Assembly: GCA_964588685.1 (NCBI GenBank)
Contig: CAZPQG010000002.1
Coordinates: forward strand, 1 to 64,000
Source: CAYVBW01 sp964588685
GTDB lineage: Bacteria; Patescibacteriota; Microgenomatia; UBA1400; PJMF01
DNA length: 64,000 nucleotides
Direction of reading: 5' to 3'
Numbering within the stretch: position 1 is the stretch's first letter; each line of letters opens with the position of its first letter. The notes under the pieces were generated by a model, which saw only the letters and a program-made list of their open reading frames with translations, was not told where the DNA came from and ran no database searches. Both the position numbers and the translations under genes were made by a program. Below are positions 1-6,212 of the stretch, one piece after another.

Positions 1-3
1 CAT
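1..3 (-). CDS. start codon of a gene leaving the left edge
   Basis: The first three bases read as ATG on the minus strand. They follow the purine-rich, Shine-Dalgarno-like AAGGGAGA with a 5-nt spacer. The position is downstream of a consensus promoter (176-204) and a 5' stem-loop leader, matching the layout of the other three small units in this region. Only the start codon lies in the window, so the product is unknown. Confidence 0.4.
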
Positions 4-98
4 TTTTCTCTCCCTTCACTACACCCTCACCCCATTGGCAAGAGTTTCTTTCTAAGTACAACCTTAAGTTTTACTCAAAAAGAAACCCTCGCCTTATT

Positions 99-169
99 CA
101 AACAATGGCTTGTTAAAGATCTGTTATTTAAGAAGCTTAATTTCGCTGTGAAACAGCTTCTTGCATAAC
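99..169 (-). promoter_or_regulatory. structured 5' leader, copy A
   Basis: On the minus strand the predicted transcript starts near 169. At 162-130 it forms a stem-loop: outer stem AAGAAGC/GCTTCTT, internal loop TG opposite TTAA, inner stem TTTC/GAAA, loop ACAGC. A single-stranded tail follows with CTTTAACAAGCCATTGTTTG (118-99). A 23-bp stretch (97-119) is identical to 739-761 in copy B. Copies B and C keep the architecture while the stem sequences change. Downstream, about 20-90, a second weaker hairpin (GGGTTTCTTT with AAAGAAACTC) precedes the edge gene. It matches no riboswitch class known to me. Confidence 0.6.
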
Positions 170-175
170 GTATTA

Positions 176-204
176 ATTATATAAAGAGGTAACTTATATG
201 TCAA
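176..204 (-). promoter_or_regulatory. sigma70-type promoter A
   Basis: Perfect consensus on the minus strand: -35 TTGACA (204-199), 17-bp spacer, -10 TATAAT (181-176). It is the best promoter match in the window. The predicted start near 169 lies 7 nt before the copy A stem-loop. It directs transcription toward the left edge. Confidence 0.8.
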
Positions 205-394
205 CGTTATAGGATTAGAATTCACTTTTTTTATAAATATTTGTACAGTTTCAGCCTGGTGGCTAATAATTGCACAGAATACAAAAAAAAAGATATTTAA
301 AGAAAAATAAAAGAAAAAGCCATTGTTTGGTTTAGGTAAAGGAGTAAAAGTACCGTCCGGCTCGTCGTCATTGACAAGCCGGAGCGGCACAGTT

Positions 395-652
395 TCAATT
401 CTCTTCTGCTTTGTCAAAAGGCTCTCGGCCCTCGACTAGCTCTCGACCTCCGGGTCTTGGTAAGCTCGTATACCATTCTCCAGTTTTTTTGTCAGTATAC
501 AACCTTATTGCTTTTCGGCCTCGATCTTTTACATTCTGGAAAATCAGATCGTCATCAGGGGGACGCTTCCCCCGGGCGATGTCAATTCTTTTCTTCAGCC
601 CTCTTAACAAGGGCCGAAGATCGATCTCCATTAAGCCTCCTGAGAATTTCAT
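395..652 (-). CDS. small hypothetical protein (85 aa)
   Basis: I do not recognise this family. The start at 652 is chosen because AAAAGGAGAAAGG lies just upstream; a longer reading frame to 706 would run into the leader terminator. The protein is basic and hydrophilic, with no signal peptide or membrane segment. An Arg/Lys-rich first third contains RPLLRGLKKR and RGKRPP. A central RKAIRLYTDKKTGEWYTSLP could be a small beta fold. The tail is acidic. The coding sequence is clearly more GC-rich than the polysaccharide genes. It has its own promoter (818-846), leader (copy B) and a hairpin with U-tract between leader and start. The strong Shine-Dalgarno makes the gene believable despite its size; function is open. 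Confidence 0.6.
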   Translation of the reverse strand: MKFSGGLMEIDLRPLLRGLKKRIDIARGKRPPDDDLIFQNVKDRGRKAIRLYTDKKTGEWYTSLPRPGGRELVEGREPFDKAEEN

Positions 653-676
653 TTCCTTTCTCCTTTTTACTAAACT

Positions 677-736
677 AAAAAAGACCCCACAGCCAGCCAC
701 AACCACACCATCTAAGTTCTGCCTGCCTGTGGGGCC
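677..736 (-). terminator. hairpin with U-tract in the 5' leader of the 85-aa gene
   Basis: On the minus strand GGCCCCACAG (736-727) pairs with CTGTGGGGTC (692-683) around a 34-nt loop, then TCTTTTTT. It sits after the copy B leader and before the Shine-Dalgarno of the gene at 395-652. It could be an attenuator, the 3' end of a roughly 130-nt small RNA, or a bidirectional terminator (on the plus strand the stem is followed by CTTTTC). Confidence 0.55.
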
Positions 737-740
737 TTTT

Positions 741-811
741 CAAACAATGGCTTGTTAAAGAGCGTTTTCAAGAAAAGACCAATCCGCTGCGGATCACTTT
801 CCTTCAAAACA
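741..811 (-). promoter_or_regulatory. structured 5' leader, copy B
   Basis: The minus-strand stem-loop spans 804-770: outer AAGGAAAG/CTTTTCTT with one G-U pair, internal loop TG opposite TGGT, inner ATCCG/CGGAT, loop CAG. The tail CTTTAACAAGCCATTGTTTG (760-741) is identical to copy A. The G-U pair would be an A-C mismatch on the plus strand, which supports a minus-strand RNA. The predicted start, near 811, is 7 nt before the stem. Confidence 0.6.
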
Positions 812-817
812 GCTATT

Positions 818-846
818 ATTGTAATAACTTACATCCTCTATTGCAA
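818..846 (-). promoter_or_regulatory. sigma70-type promoter B
   Basis: Minus-strand -35 TTGCAA (846-841), 17-bp spacer, -10 TACAAT (823-818). There are 13 nt between the -10 box and the copy B stem-loop, the same distance as in copies A and C. It drives the 85-aa gene or a short leader RNA. Confidence 0.65.
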
Positions 847-890
847 GAGTATAGGATAAAAACTTTAAATTTAGCCTGGTGAAAAACCTC

Positions 891-918
891 AAAAAAGAAA
901 GGATCGGGGGGATCCTTT
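891..918 (-). terminator. intrinsic terminator after the 62-aa gene
   Basis: On the minus strand AAAGGATC (918-911), loop CCCCC, GATCCTTT (905-898), then C and six T. The stem overlaps the stop codon of the gene at 917-1105, so the unit ends directly after the ORF. Confidence 0.8.
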
Positions 919-1105
919 AAAAATGTGGCGAGTGGAGCAACGATAATATACTTAGAGCAACCATAGTTACTCCAAGTATAGACAAGATTACGCCAACTGC
1001 TATTAACATTTGTCTAGCAATCATTTTTTTTTGATCAAAAATAAACATCGTTCCTAAAACTACAAGCGTAAATCCGAGCAGCATCCGTAATGCTTCCAAC
1101 AACAT
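917..1105 (-). CDS. small two-helix membrane protein (62 aa)
   Basis: Unrecognised protein made almost wholly of two hydrophobic helices, about residues 4-24 and 32-56, joined by a short basic loop (DQKKMIARQ). It is probably a small inner-membrane protein. The start is supported by AAGGAGG seven bases before ATG. The unit is complete: promoter at 1196-1223, 5' stem-loop (copy D), Shine-Dalgarno, ORF, and a terminator overlapping the stop. Helix content resembles small phage or stress membrane peptides, but there is no motif to decide. Confidence 0.65.
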   Translation of the reverse strand: MLLEALRMLLGFTLVVLGTMFIFDQKKMIARQMLIAVGVILSILGVTMVALSILSLLHSPHF

Positions 1106-1143
1106 TTTTGCCTCCTTCTACCCCCCCGATCAATCTATAAATC

Positions 1144-1183
1144 TTGCTTCTCCCACTAACCGCTTCGGTTAGATGAGAAGCAA
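1144..1183 (-). promoter_or_regulatory. 5' stem-loop leader, copy D
   Basis: Minus-strand outer stem TTGCTTCTC/GAGAAGCAA, internal loop AT opposite TGG, inner stem CTAACCG/CGGTTAG, loop AAG. The two-stem layout with a 2/3-nt internal loop matches copies A-C, and the distance to the -10 box is 12 nt (13 in the others). The sequence is different and the AAGCCATTG tail is absent, so it is a structural relative rather than a close copy. Confidence 0.5.
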
Positions 1184-1195
1184 AATCGTACTATT

Positions 1196-1223
1196 ATTAT
1201 AGGCTTAAAACTGGCAAAGTCAA
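1196..1223 (-). promoter_or_regulatory. sigma70-type promoter D
   Basis: Minus-strand -35 TTGACT (1223-1218), 16-bp spacer, -10 TATAAT (1201-1196). It precedes copy D and the 62-aa membrane protein gene. Confidence 0.7.
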
Positions 1224-1383
1224 TTATTATAGGATATTTAACAATCAAAATAACGATTGTCTTTTCCTTGAAAGAATATAAAAAGCTGAAAATTTATTTA
1301 TTTTCTAGAACAGAGTAGGAGAGCAGCTGTCAAATAGTTCATACAATAAAATTTTGTTGGAGAATTAAACCTAATTTTGATTT

Positions 1384-1426
1384 AAAAAAAGGATGCCCTT
1401 CGGACCCTTAAAAGGGCCCGAAGGGC
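1384..1426 (-). terminator. intrinsic terminator after the zinc-finger mini-gene
   Basis: A long GC-rich minus-strand hairpin: GCCCTTCGGGCCCTT, loop TT, AAGGGTCCGAAGGGC, followed after CATCC by seven T (1390-1384). It begins 9 nt past the stop codon at 1436 and is the strongest terminator seen in the window. Confidence 0.85.
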
Positions 1427-1435
1427 TAGGAGAGT

Positions 1436-1597
1436 TTAATCACTAGACAATACTTGCACCACTAACTCTCCTTTGCCGTTGCACCGAGGGCATTTGCCCC
1501 CCCTTCTACTACCCGAGCCATTACATCTCGGGCAAGTCACGGTTTGTCTTTGCATTTTCTTTCCTTGCTGCCAAGGCCACTTTAACCGGATTGGCAT
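1436..1597 (-). CDS. DnaJ-type zinc-finger mini-protein (53 aa)
   Basis: Two CxxCxGxG motifs, CPRCNGSG (residues 22-29) and CPRCNGKG (36-43), form one zinc-binding unit like half of the DnaJ cysteine-rich domain. There is no J domain, Gly/Phe region or substrate-binding domain. The N-terminus is basic and Trp-rich (KWPWQQGKK). The start at 1597 is fixed by AAAGGAGGGTGAA immediately before ATG. The unit has its own promoter (1691-1719), a structured leader (copy C) and a strong terminator. Stand-alone DnaJ-like zinc fingers occur in anti-TRAP-type regulators and in small proteins of unknown role; which applies here cannot be told from sequence. Confidence 0.75.
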   Translation of the reverse strand: MPIRLKWPWQQGKKMQRQTVTCPRCNGSGSRRGGKCPRCNGKGELVVQVLSSD

Positions 1598-1614
1598 TTC
1601 ACCCTCCTTTAACA

Positions 1615-1684
1615 AAACAACGGCTTTTAAAGATCGTCTTTAAAAGAAAATAAGTTCGCTGTGAACCAATTTCCTTTAAAAACA
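1615..1684 (-). promoter_or_regulatory. structured 5' leader, copy C
   Basis: Minus-strand stem-loop 1677-1643: outer AAAGGAAAT/ATTTTCTTT with one G-U pair at the same place as copy B, internal loop TG opposite TT, inner GTTC/GAAC, loop ACAGC. The tail is GATCTTTAAAAGCCGTTGTT, a diverged form of the A/B tail. It runs directly into the Shine-Dalgarno of the zinc-finger mini-gene, with no leader terminator. Confidence 0.6.
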
Positions 1685-1690
1685 TCTCAC

Positions 1691-1719
1691 ATTATAACGA
1701 AAACCATCTTTGTTTGCAC
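1691..1719 (-). promoter_or_regulatory. promoter C
   Basis: Minus-strand -10 TATAAT (1696-1691) with a weak -35 GTGCAA (1719-1714) at 17 bp. The -10 box is 13 nt from the copy C stem-loop, as in A and B. From here to 1925 the DNA is AT-rich, with no gene visible. Confidence 0.55.
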
Positions 1720-1925
1720 TATTATCCAACTGCTCATGCTCATTAGATTTTTTACCCCATTTTCTTATATAATCTAATACAGTTGTTTTAACATTCAATA
1801 ATTTATTAGTTTTAAAATTATTTTAGAAAACAAGTTAAAAAACTTGCCTTTAGTCACTAGCCAACTTAATCTGCCGTGACATCTATACCGCTTATTAATT
1901 CAGCTGAGCACTTTATTCACACTTC

Positions 1926-3317
1926 ATGATTACTAGCAAACTTCAATCTATTACTCACTATCAAGAAATTAAAGAGACCGTTTTAAACTCTGTTGGCCTG
2001 CGCCAGTCATTTATTAATATTGCCGGTTCTGTTATTGCCAGCGGCTTAGCAGCGCTGGCTTTAATGCTGGTGTCGCGCTTTTTAGGCCCGGAATATTTTG
2101 GCCAATTTAGTACTGCTTTTGCCCTGACTTTAATTTTGATGCGCCTCAATGATCTAGGTTTAAGTACTGCCACCAGCAAATTAGTGCCGGCAGCTGCCAA
2201 CCCTGCACAAAAAAAAGGCTTGTTAAGTTTAATTTTTAGATTCCGCTTGGCTCTTTCCGGCTTAATTATTGTAGCCGGTGTTATTTGCAGCCAATTCTTG
2301 CCCAACTACTTATTAACAGCCAATCCTGCTCTTATTTTGTTGGCGTTCTTACTAACCGCGCCCATGGCTTTTTTTGAGCATACTCAATTCAGTTTGCAGG
2401 CCTTGCAAAAATTTAAATTATCAGCTTTACTTAACAGCGGTCAGGGTTTTTTAAAACTTTTATTTGTGATGCCCTTAATCTTAGTCATTCTAGATAAAGG
2501 AGTGTCATCTTTTTTAGTCTTGTTAATTTTTGTGGTTTATGTCAGCGCCCCGGCTTTAATCACTTTGTTAGCCGCTGCCATTAAACCCAAAGCCATGCCG
2601 CTGCACATTGAGCTGCCGACAGACATTAATCTAAAACAGCTGCGCCTTCAAATTTGGAACATTGCCCGGCACGCCGGATTAGGTTTGCTGGCAGCCGGTA
2701 TTATTGAAAATATTGACATTATTTTTGTACAGGCCGTGTTGTCAGACTATCAAGCCGGCTTGTTGGGAGGAGTGACACGCATTGCCTTGCTGCTTTACAC
2801 TGTCGGCTATGCTTTAGGTAATGTTTTAAACCCCAGAGCAGCCCGGTATACAAATTGGGAAAATATGCGTCGCTTTTGGCAAAAAGCATGGCTCATTGTG
2901 GGCCTGTGTGTCATCGGCTTTGTCTTCACCGTCTTGTTAACCGAACCTTTAATTTTTTATACCATTGGCCCGGAATACCTGGCAGCAGCCGATGTGCTGC
3001 GTATTCTGCTGGCAGCCGGTTTTGTGACAGTAGCAGTCATGCCGTTTATTGCCATGTTTTACGCTTTTGATAAACCATGGTATTTTTCTGTCAGCGGCCT
3101 GGTTCAACTCATAATTGTACTGGCCGGCAACTTATTATTTGTGCCTGTTTATGGCCTGCCGGCTGCAGCCTGGACAAGATTAACTGCCAGAATAGTACTG
3201 CTGATCATGACAGCTTTCTTAGCCGGCAGAGCATTCGCCAACATGAAACCAACTCCGGTTGAGGCAGCCGCAGCTTCAGCTAACACAGAACTAGAACCGG
3301 AACAAAAACAAGATTAA
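1926..3317 (+). CDS. Wzx-type polysaccharide flippase
   Basis: A 463-aa polytopic membrane protein of the MOP/PST flippase family, about 12-14 helices. It would flip undecaprenyl-linked or other lipid-linked oligosaccharides across the membrane. The N-terminal helix pair with VSRFLGPEYFGQFS and LNDLGLSTATSKLV is typical of the family. The tail (about residues 435-463) is cytoplasmic, rich in Ala, Glu and Gln. The ATG at 1926 has no Shine-Dalgarno, as for most large genes here. It opens the surface-glycan locus. A perfect 10-bp hairpin (3379-3401) lies between it and the convergent gene. Substrate is unknown. Confidence 0.85.
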   Translation: MITSKLQSITHYQEIKETVLNSVGLRQSFINIAGSVIASGLAALALMLVSRFLGPEYFGQFSTAFALTLILMRLNDLGLSTATSKLVPAAANPAQKKGLLSLIFRFRLALSGLIIVAGVICSQFLPNYLLTANPALILLAFLLTAPMAFFEHTQFSLQALQKFKLSALLNSGQGFLKLLFVMPLILVILDKGVSSFLVLLIFVVYVSAPALITLLAAAIKPKAMPLHIELPTDINLKQLRLQIWNIARHAGLGLLAAGIIENIDIIFVQAVLSDYQAGLLGGVTRIALLLYTVGYALGNVLNPRAARYTNWENMRRFWQKAWLIVGLCVIGFVFTVLLTEPLIFYTIGPEYLAAADVLRILLAAGFVTVAVMPFIAMFYAFDKPWYFSVSGLVQLIIVLAGNLLFVPVYGLPAAAWTRLTARIVLLIMTAFLAGRAFANMKPTPVEAAAASANTELEPEQKQD

Positions 3318-3378
3318 AAACAATAAAAGAATAAAAACAATAAGAAGTCATTGACTCTCGCAATAGAAGTTTCCACCC

Positions 3379-3401
3379 AAGAAAGTTGAAGCAACTTTCT
3401 T
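3379..3401. terminator. convergent intergenic hairpin
   Basis: A perfect inverted repeat AAGAAAGTTG - AAG - CAACTTTCTT lies between the stop codons of two convergent genes. There is no clear T-tract on either side, so it is a candidate bidirectional terminator or 3' stabiliser rather than a canonical one. Confidence 0.45.
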
Positions 3402-3443
3402 AAACTAAGCACTTATCAACTTAATACCGCTTGTTAAGCTGCT

Positions 3444-3797
3444 TTATTTAATTTTTCCTTGCAGCTGTTCAGCCCATTCACCAATCATTGGCAGCATGAA
3501 CTTTTCGTTTTGATAAGCTTTTACCATTAACAAAATCCACAGTATAAGAGCTAGAGGCATGATTAAAATCGATAATAAAGCCCCTAAAATAGGAATAAAT
3601 GTTATGATATTTAGGCCGCCAAACACTATAACACTTTGAGCAGCATGAAATCTAATAAATTGGTCGTCTTTTTCAGTTAACAAAAAAATTAAGCCTGTTA
3701 TCCAACCAAAGACGTATGTCAATAATGCTTTAGTGTTGCCCTCCTTTGTGGTCGGCGTATTTTCCTGGGTGTTGCTGGGGGGAGTTTGATTTGTCAT
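3444..3797 (-). CDS. DUF4870/Tic20-like membrane protein
   Basis: A 117-aa protein. Residues 1-22 are polar and Thr/Pro/Asn-rich. Three hydrophobic segments follow, about 24-42, 52-68 and 70-95. The first-loop motif EKDDQFIRFHAAQSVIVFG is typical of the DUF4870 family of small membrane proteins distantly like Tic20. Biochemical role is not established. The ATG at 3797 follows AT-rich DNA without a Shine-Dalgarno. It is transcribed away from the glycan genes and next to the epimerase gene on the same strand, 34 bp apart. Confidence 0.75.
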   Translation of the reverse strand: MTNQTPPSNTQENTPTTKEGNTKALLTYVFGWITGLIFLLTEKDDQFIRFHAAQSVIVFGGLNIITFIPILGALLSILIMPLALILWILLMVKAYQNEKFMLPMIGEWAEQLQGKIK

Positions 3798-3831
3798 ATA
3801 CTCGTATCATATGCAATTTATAAGTGCTGTG

Positions 3832-4851
3832 TCAACTCTTATTACTCGATTGTATTTCTTTATTTTGAAAATAGTGTACAGTTTTTTCCAACCCATCCTT
3901 AAAATTAATTTTAGGCTCCCAAGCCAACAGTTTTTTGGCCTTGCTGATATCGGGTTTGCGCCGGGTAGGATCATCAACCGGCAAAGGTTTATAAACCAAA
4001 TCATCTTTTTGCAGTTCCTGCCCGACAGCTTGTTTAATTGTTTTTGCAGTTTCCAAAACAGTCAACTCCACCGGATTGCCTAAATTTATAGTTTCACCTT
4101 TTAAACCGTCAGTGCTTAAGGCCAACAAAATACCTTCCACCAACTCGTCTACATAACAAAAAGATCTGGTTTGCTCACCTGTACCGTAAATCTGAAATTT
4201 TTGATTTAACAACACCGCCTTAATAAAATTAGGCACCACCCGGCCGTCATTAATATCCATTCTCGGACCGTAAGTATTAAAAATCCGCACAATACGCACA
4301 TCTAAATTAAAATCTCGAGCGTGTACTCCGCAAATAGCTTCGCCCATGCGTTTAGCTTCGTCATAACAAGAACGCGGCCCATTGGGATTAACATTGCCCC
4401 AATAGCTTTCATCCTGAGGATGTTGTAACGGATCGCCATAAACCTCACTGGTGCTGGCAAATAACAATCTAGCCTGAGGTTGAACTGCCAGCAAGTAGCT
4501 GAGCAGTAGATGAGTAGCCCACGAGTTAACTAAATAAGTTTTTTTAGGATGCTGCTGGTATTTGTCAGGGCTGGCCGGTGAAGCAAAATGCAAAATGGCT
4601 GAAATTTCAAGATCAGCCGGTAAGTAATTAGCCGGCTCCTGATTGACGTCAGCTTCTATAAAAGTAAAATTATCTGCTTTTGCACCCACTGCTGTTTTAA
4701 CAGCCTCAATATTGTCTTTACTGCCGGTTAAAAAATTATCAACTCCAATCACCTTAGCCTGCCGCTGCAGCAGCTGTTCACACAAATGAGAGCCTATAAA
4801 TCCGGCCGCGCCGGTCACTAAAATATTTTTATTTTGAAAAAATTGCTGCAT
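3832..4851 (-). CDS. UDP-glucuronate decarboxylase-like (UDP-xylose synthase) SDR
   Basis: An extended short-chain dehydrogenase of 339 aa. The NAD-binding GxxGxxG is at residues 14-20 (TGAAGFIG), the catalytic Ser/Thr in LLFASTSEVYGDP (about 133-136), and YxxxK as CYDEAKR (Tyr163, Lys167). The ASTSEVYGDP and GPRSCYDEAKR stretches match UDP-xylose synthases better than dTDP-glucose 4,6-dehydratases, so the likely reaction is UDP-glucuronate to UDP-xylose plus CO2. The start at 4851 (ATG after AAGG) is preferred to a TTG eight codons upstream. It would supply a pentose donor for the glycosyltransferases opposite. Confidence 0.8.
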   Translation of the reverse strand: MQQFFQNKNILVTGAAGFIGSHLCEQLLQRQAKVIGVDNFLTGSKDNIEAVKTAVGAKADNFTFIEADVNQEPANYLPADLEISAILHFASPASPDKYQQHPKKTYLVNSWATHLLLSYLLAVQPQARLLFASTSEVYGDPLQHPQDESYWGNVNPNGPRSCYDEAKRMGEAICGVHARDFNLDVRIVRIFNTYGPRMDINDGRVVPNFIKAVLLNQKFQIYGTGEQTRSFCYVDELVEGILLALSTDGLKGETINLGNPVELTVLETAKTIKQAVGQELQKDDLVYKPLPVDDPTRRKPDISKAKKLLAWEPKINFKDGLEKTVHYFQNKEIQSSNKS

Positions 4852-5119
4852 GTTTGGCCTTAATATTAACTCCAATACTAACTGTCAATTATTAATATAA
4901 TTGTTAATAATTAAATTTTACTGTTTTGATTGTAGCAGAATAAATAAGTTAATAAATTTTAAATAATTTTTAATTTAATTATAATTTAACAAAGACTGGA
5001 TAGTCTGTCTTTAGTTTTGTACAATTAAACATTGATTCGCTCACAGTTGTTAACATTCTTACTATTAAATTATACCTAACTTAAACTACATTTAATTTAA
5101 AGCACACAAACACACACTT

Positions 5120-5475
5120 ATGTTTTTTAAATCATTGCGCCCACAACGAGCTAACATTGTTAATGAAAGCAATAAGCGCTTGCTGCACACCCTAATACTA
5201 ATTACGCTGTTAGCCCTGCTGTTGCGTTTGCCTTTGCTTACCGGTTCTTTTTGGCTGGACGAAGCAGCCCAAGCTTTAGAAAGCGCCAGACCGTTCTCGC
5301 AGCAGATTGAGTTTCTTAAACTTTTCAGGCAACCCGGTTTATTAATCTTTTCATTGTTTTTAATAGTTTCAACTAAAAACCATTCAATAATTAATTGCCT
5401 GCTGACACTTTTTTCTACATCACTACACTTCTTTCTTACTTGCAAGCCTTTTCAACTGTGTTATTATCTTTCAGT
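5120..5475 (+). pseudogene. decayed N-terminal fragment of a GT39-type glycosyltransferase
   Basis: The first about 62 codons (MFFKSLR...FSQQ) match the N-terminus of the intact gene at 6213. They include the first helix and the SFWLDEAAQALESARPFSQQ stretch that carries the acidic D-E pair expected at the active site. Bases 5246-5305 are identical to 6309-6368. After that the reading frame keeps only faint similarity (FRQPGLL against FQPPLL), then shifts. Hydrophobic stretches run in two frames until the methyltransferase start at 5476. The remaining 480 codons of a full enzyme are missing. This looks like a duplicate destroyed by deletion or recombination, with the methyltransferase now in its place. 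Confidence 0.7.
5246..5305 (+). repeat. 60-bp exact repeat, copy 1
   Basis: Identical base for base to 6309-6368, 1,063 bp away in the same orientation, in the same codon positions of homologous reading frames. Flanking sequence is clearly diverged on both sides, so this is recent recombination or gene conversion, or strong selection on this segment. Confidence 0.95.
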
Positions 5476-6102
5476 ATGCCTTTAAGACCACTCACTTCGC
5501 AGCTGGGCAAAATCTCAGTTCATGATCTAGAAGACGAAAATTTCCAACCAACTGTTACTTTAAGGGCAATGAACATCAAATCTGAGTTTATTTACTCAAA
5601 AATTAAAGATCATATTCAGGGCACAAACATTTTAGATATTGGTACCGGCATTGGCGGCATTGCCGGTTATCTCACCACCAAAGGCTATTCAGTCGAAAGT
5701 ATTGATGTCAAAAATGATTCTTATATTAAAGAATTTCCTTCAAAAATTTATGACGGCAATCAGCTGCCTTACAAAAACAAACAGTTTGACACAGCCTTAC
5801 TCATTCATGTTTTGCACCACTGTCAAAATCCCATACGAGTCTTAAAAGAAGCCGTCCGCACTGCTGACCGGGTTATTTTTATTGAAGATACTTACCGCAA
5901 TAAATTAGAGCATCTCTTAGTTTCCGCCATGGACATGCTCGGTAACGGCGAGTTCTACGCACACCCTTATCACCCCTTTGAAAAATGGCAGCAAATACTT
6001 GATGAGTTAAACTATAAAACGATTTATAAAGAAGCTTACACCCGCTTTACCTATTACATTTACTATGGGCGCTATGCTTTGTTTGTGATTGAGGAAAAAT
6101 AG
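5476..6102 (+). CDS. class I SAM-dependent methyltransferase
   Basis: A 208-aa Rossmann methyltransferase. Motif I is ILDIGTGIGGIAG (about residues 52-64). An acidic residue ends strand 2 (ESIDVKN), and the post-motif LPYKNKQFDTALLIHVLHHC is typical of the Methyltransf_11 group. The acceptor is unknown; from its neighbours it may methylate a sugar or lipid in the surface glycan. The ATG at 5476 is chosen. An in-frame TTG at 5395 would add 27 hydrophobic residues that look like leftover membrane-protein sequence of the degraded glycosyltransferase just upstream. No Shine-Dalgarno. Confidence 0.8.
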   Translation: MPLRPLTSQLGKISVHDLEDENFQPTVTLRAMNIKSEFIYSKIKDHIQGTNILDIGTGIGGIAGYLTTKGYSVESIDVKNDSYIKEFPSKIYDGNQLPYKNKQFDTALLIHVLHHCQNPIRVLKEAVRTADRVIFIEDTYRNKLEHLLVSAMDMLGNGEFYAHPYHPFEKWQQILDELNYKTIYKEAYTRFTYYIYYGRYALFVIEEK

Positions 6103-6212
6103 TACTTCAAAAACTGTTGAGCCGGTGAGCTGCCGCATTGTTTCTTGCTCTTCTTCTTAGTTAAATCTATTTACTTAATCAAGTTGATTAAATTTTGTTA
6201 GAATAAGAAAGC

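Noticed and set aside
124..417. 97-codon minus-strand frame with one hydrophobic segment
   Set aside because: It starts with TTG without a Shine-Dalgarno, overlaps the end of the 85-aa gene, and its 3' third contains the consensus promoter A and leader A. More likely noncoding.
411..758. 115-codon plus-strand frame
   Set aside because: Antisense to the Shine-Dalgarno-led 85-aa gene and running through its leader terminator; starts with TTG and has no supporting site.
99..1690. Integron-like attC sites (imperfect repeats of about 70 bp beside small genes)
   Set aside because: The repeats lack paired RYYYAAC/GTTRRRY core sites, lie upstream of the genes with their own promoters, and no integrase is in the window.
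3811..4083. 90-codon plus-strand frame over the 3' end of the epimerase gene
   Set aside because: Antisense shadow of a well-supported SDR enzyme; no family resemblance.
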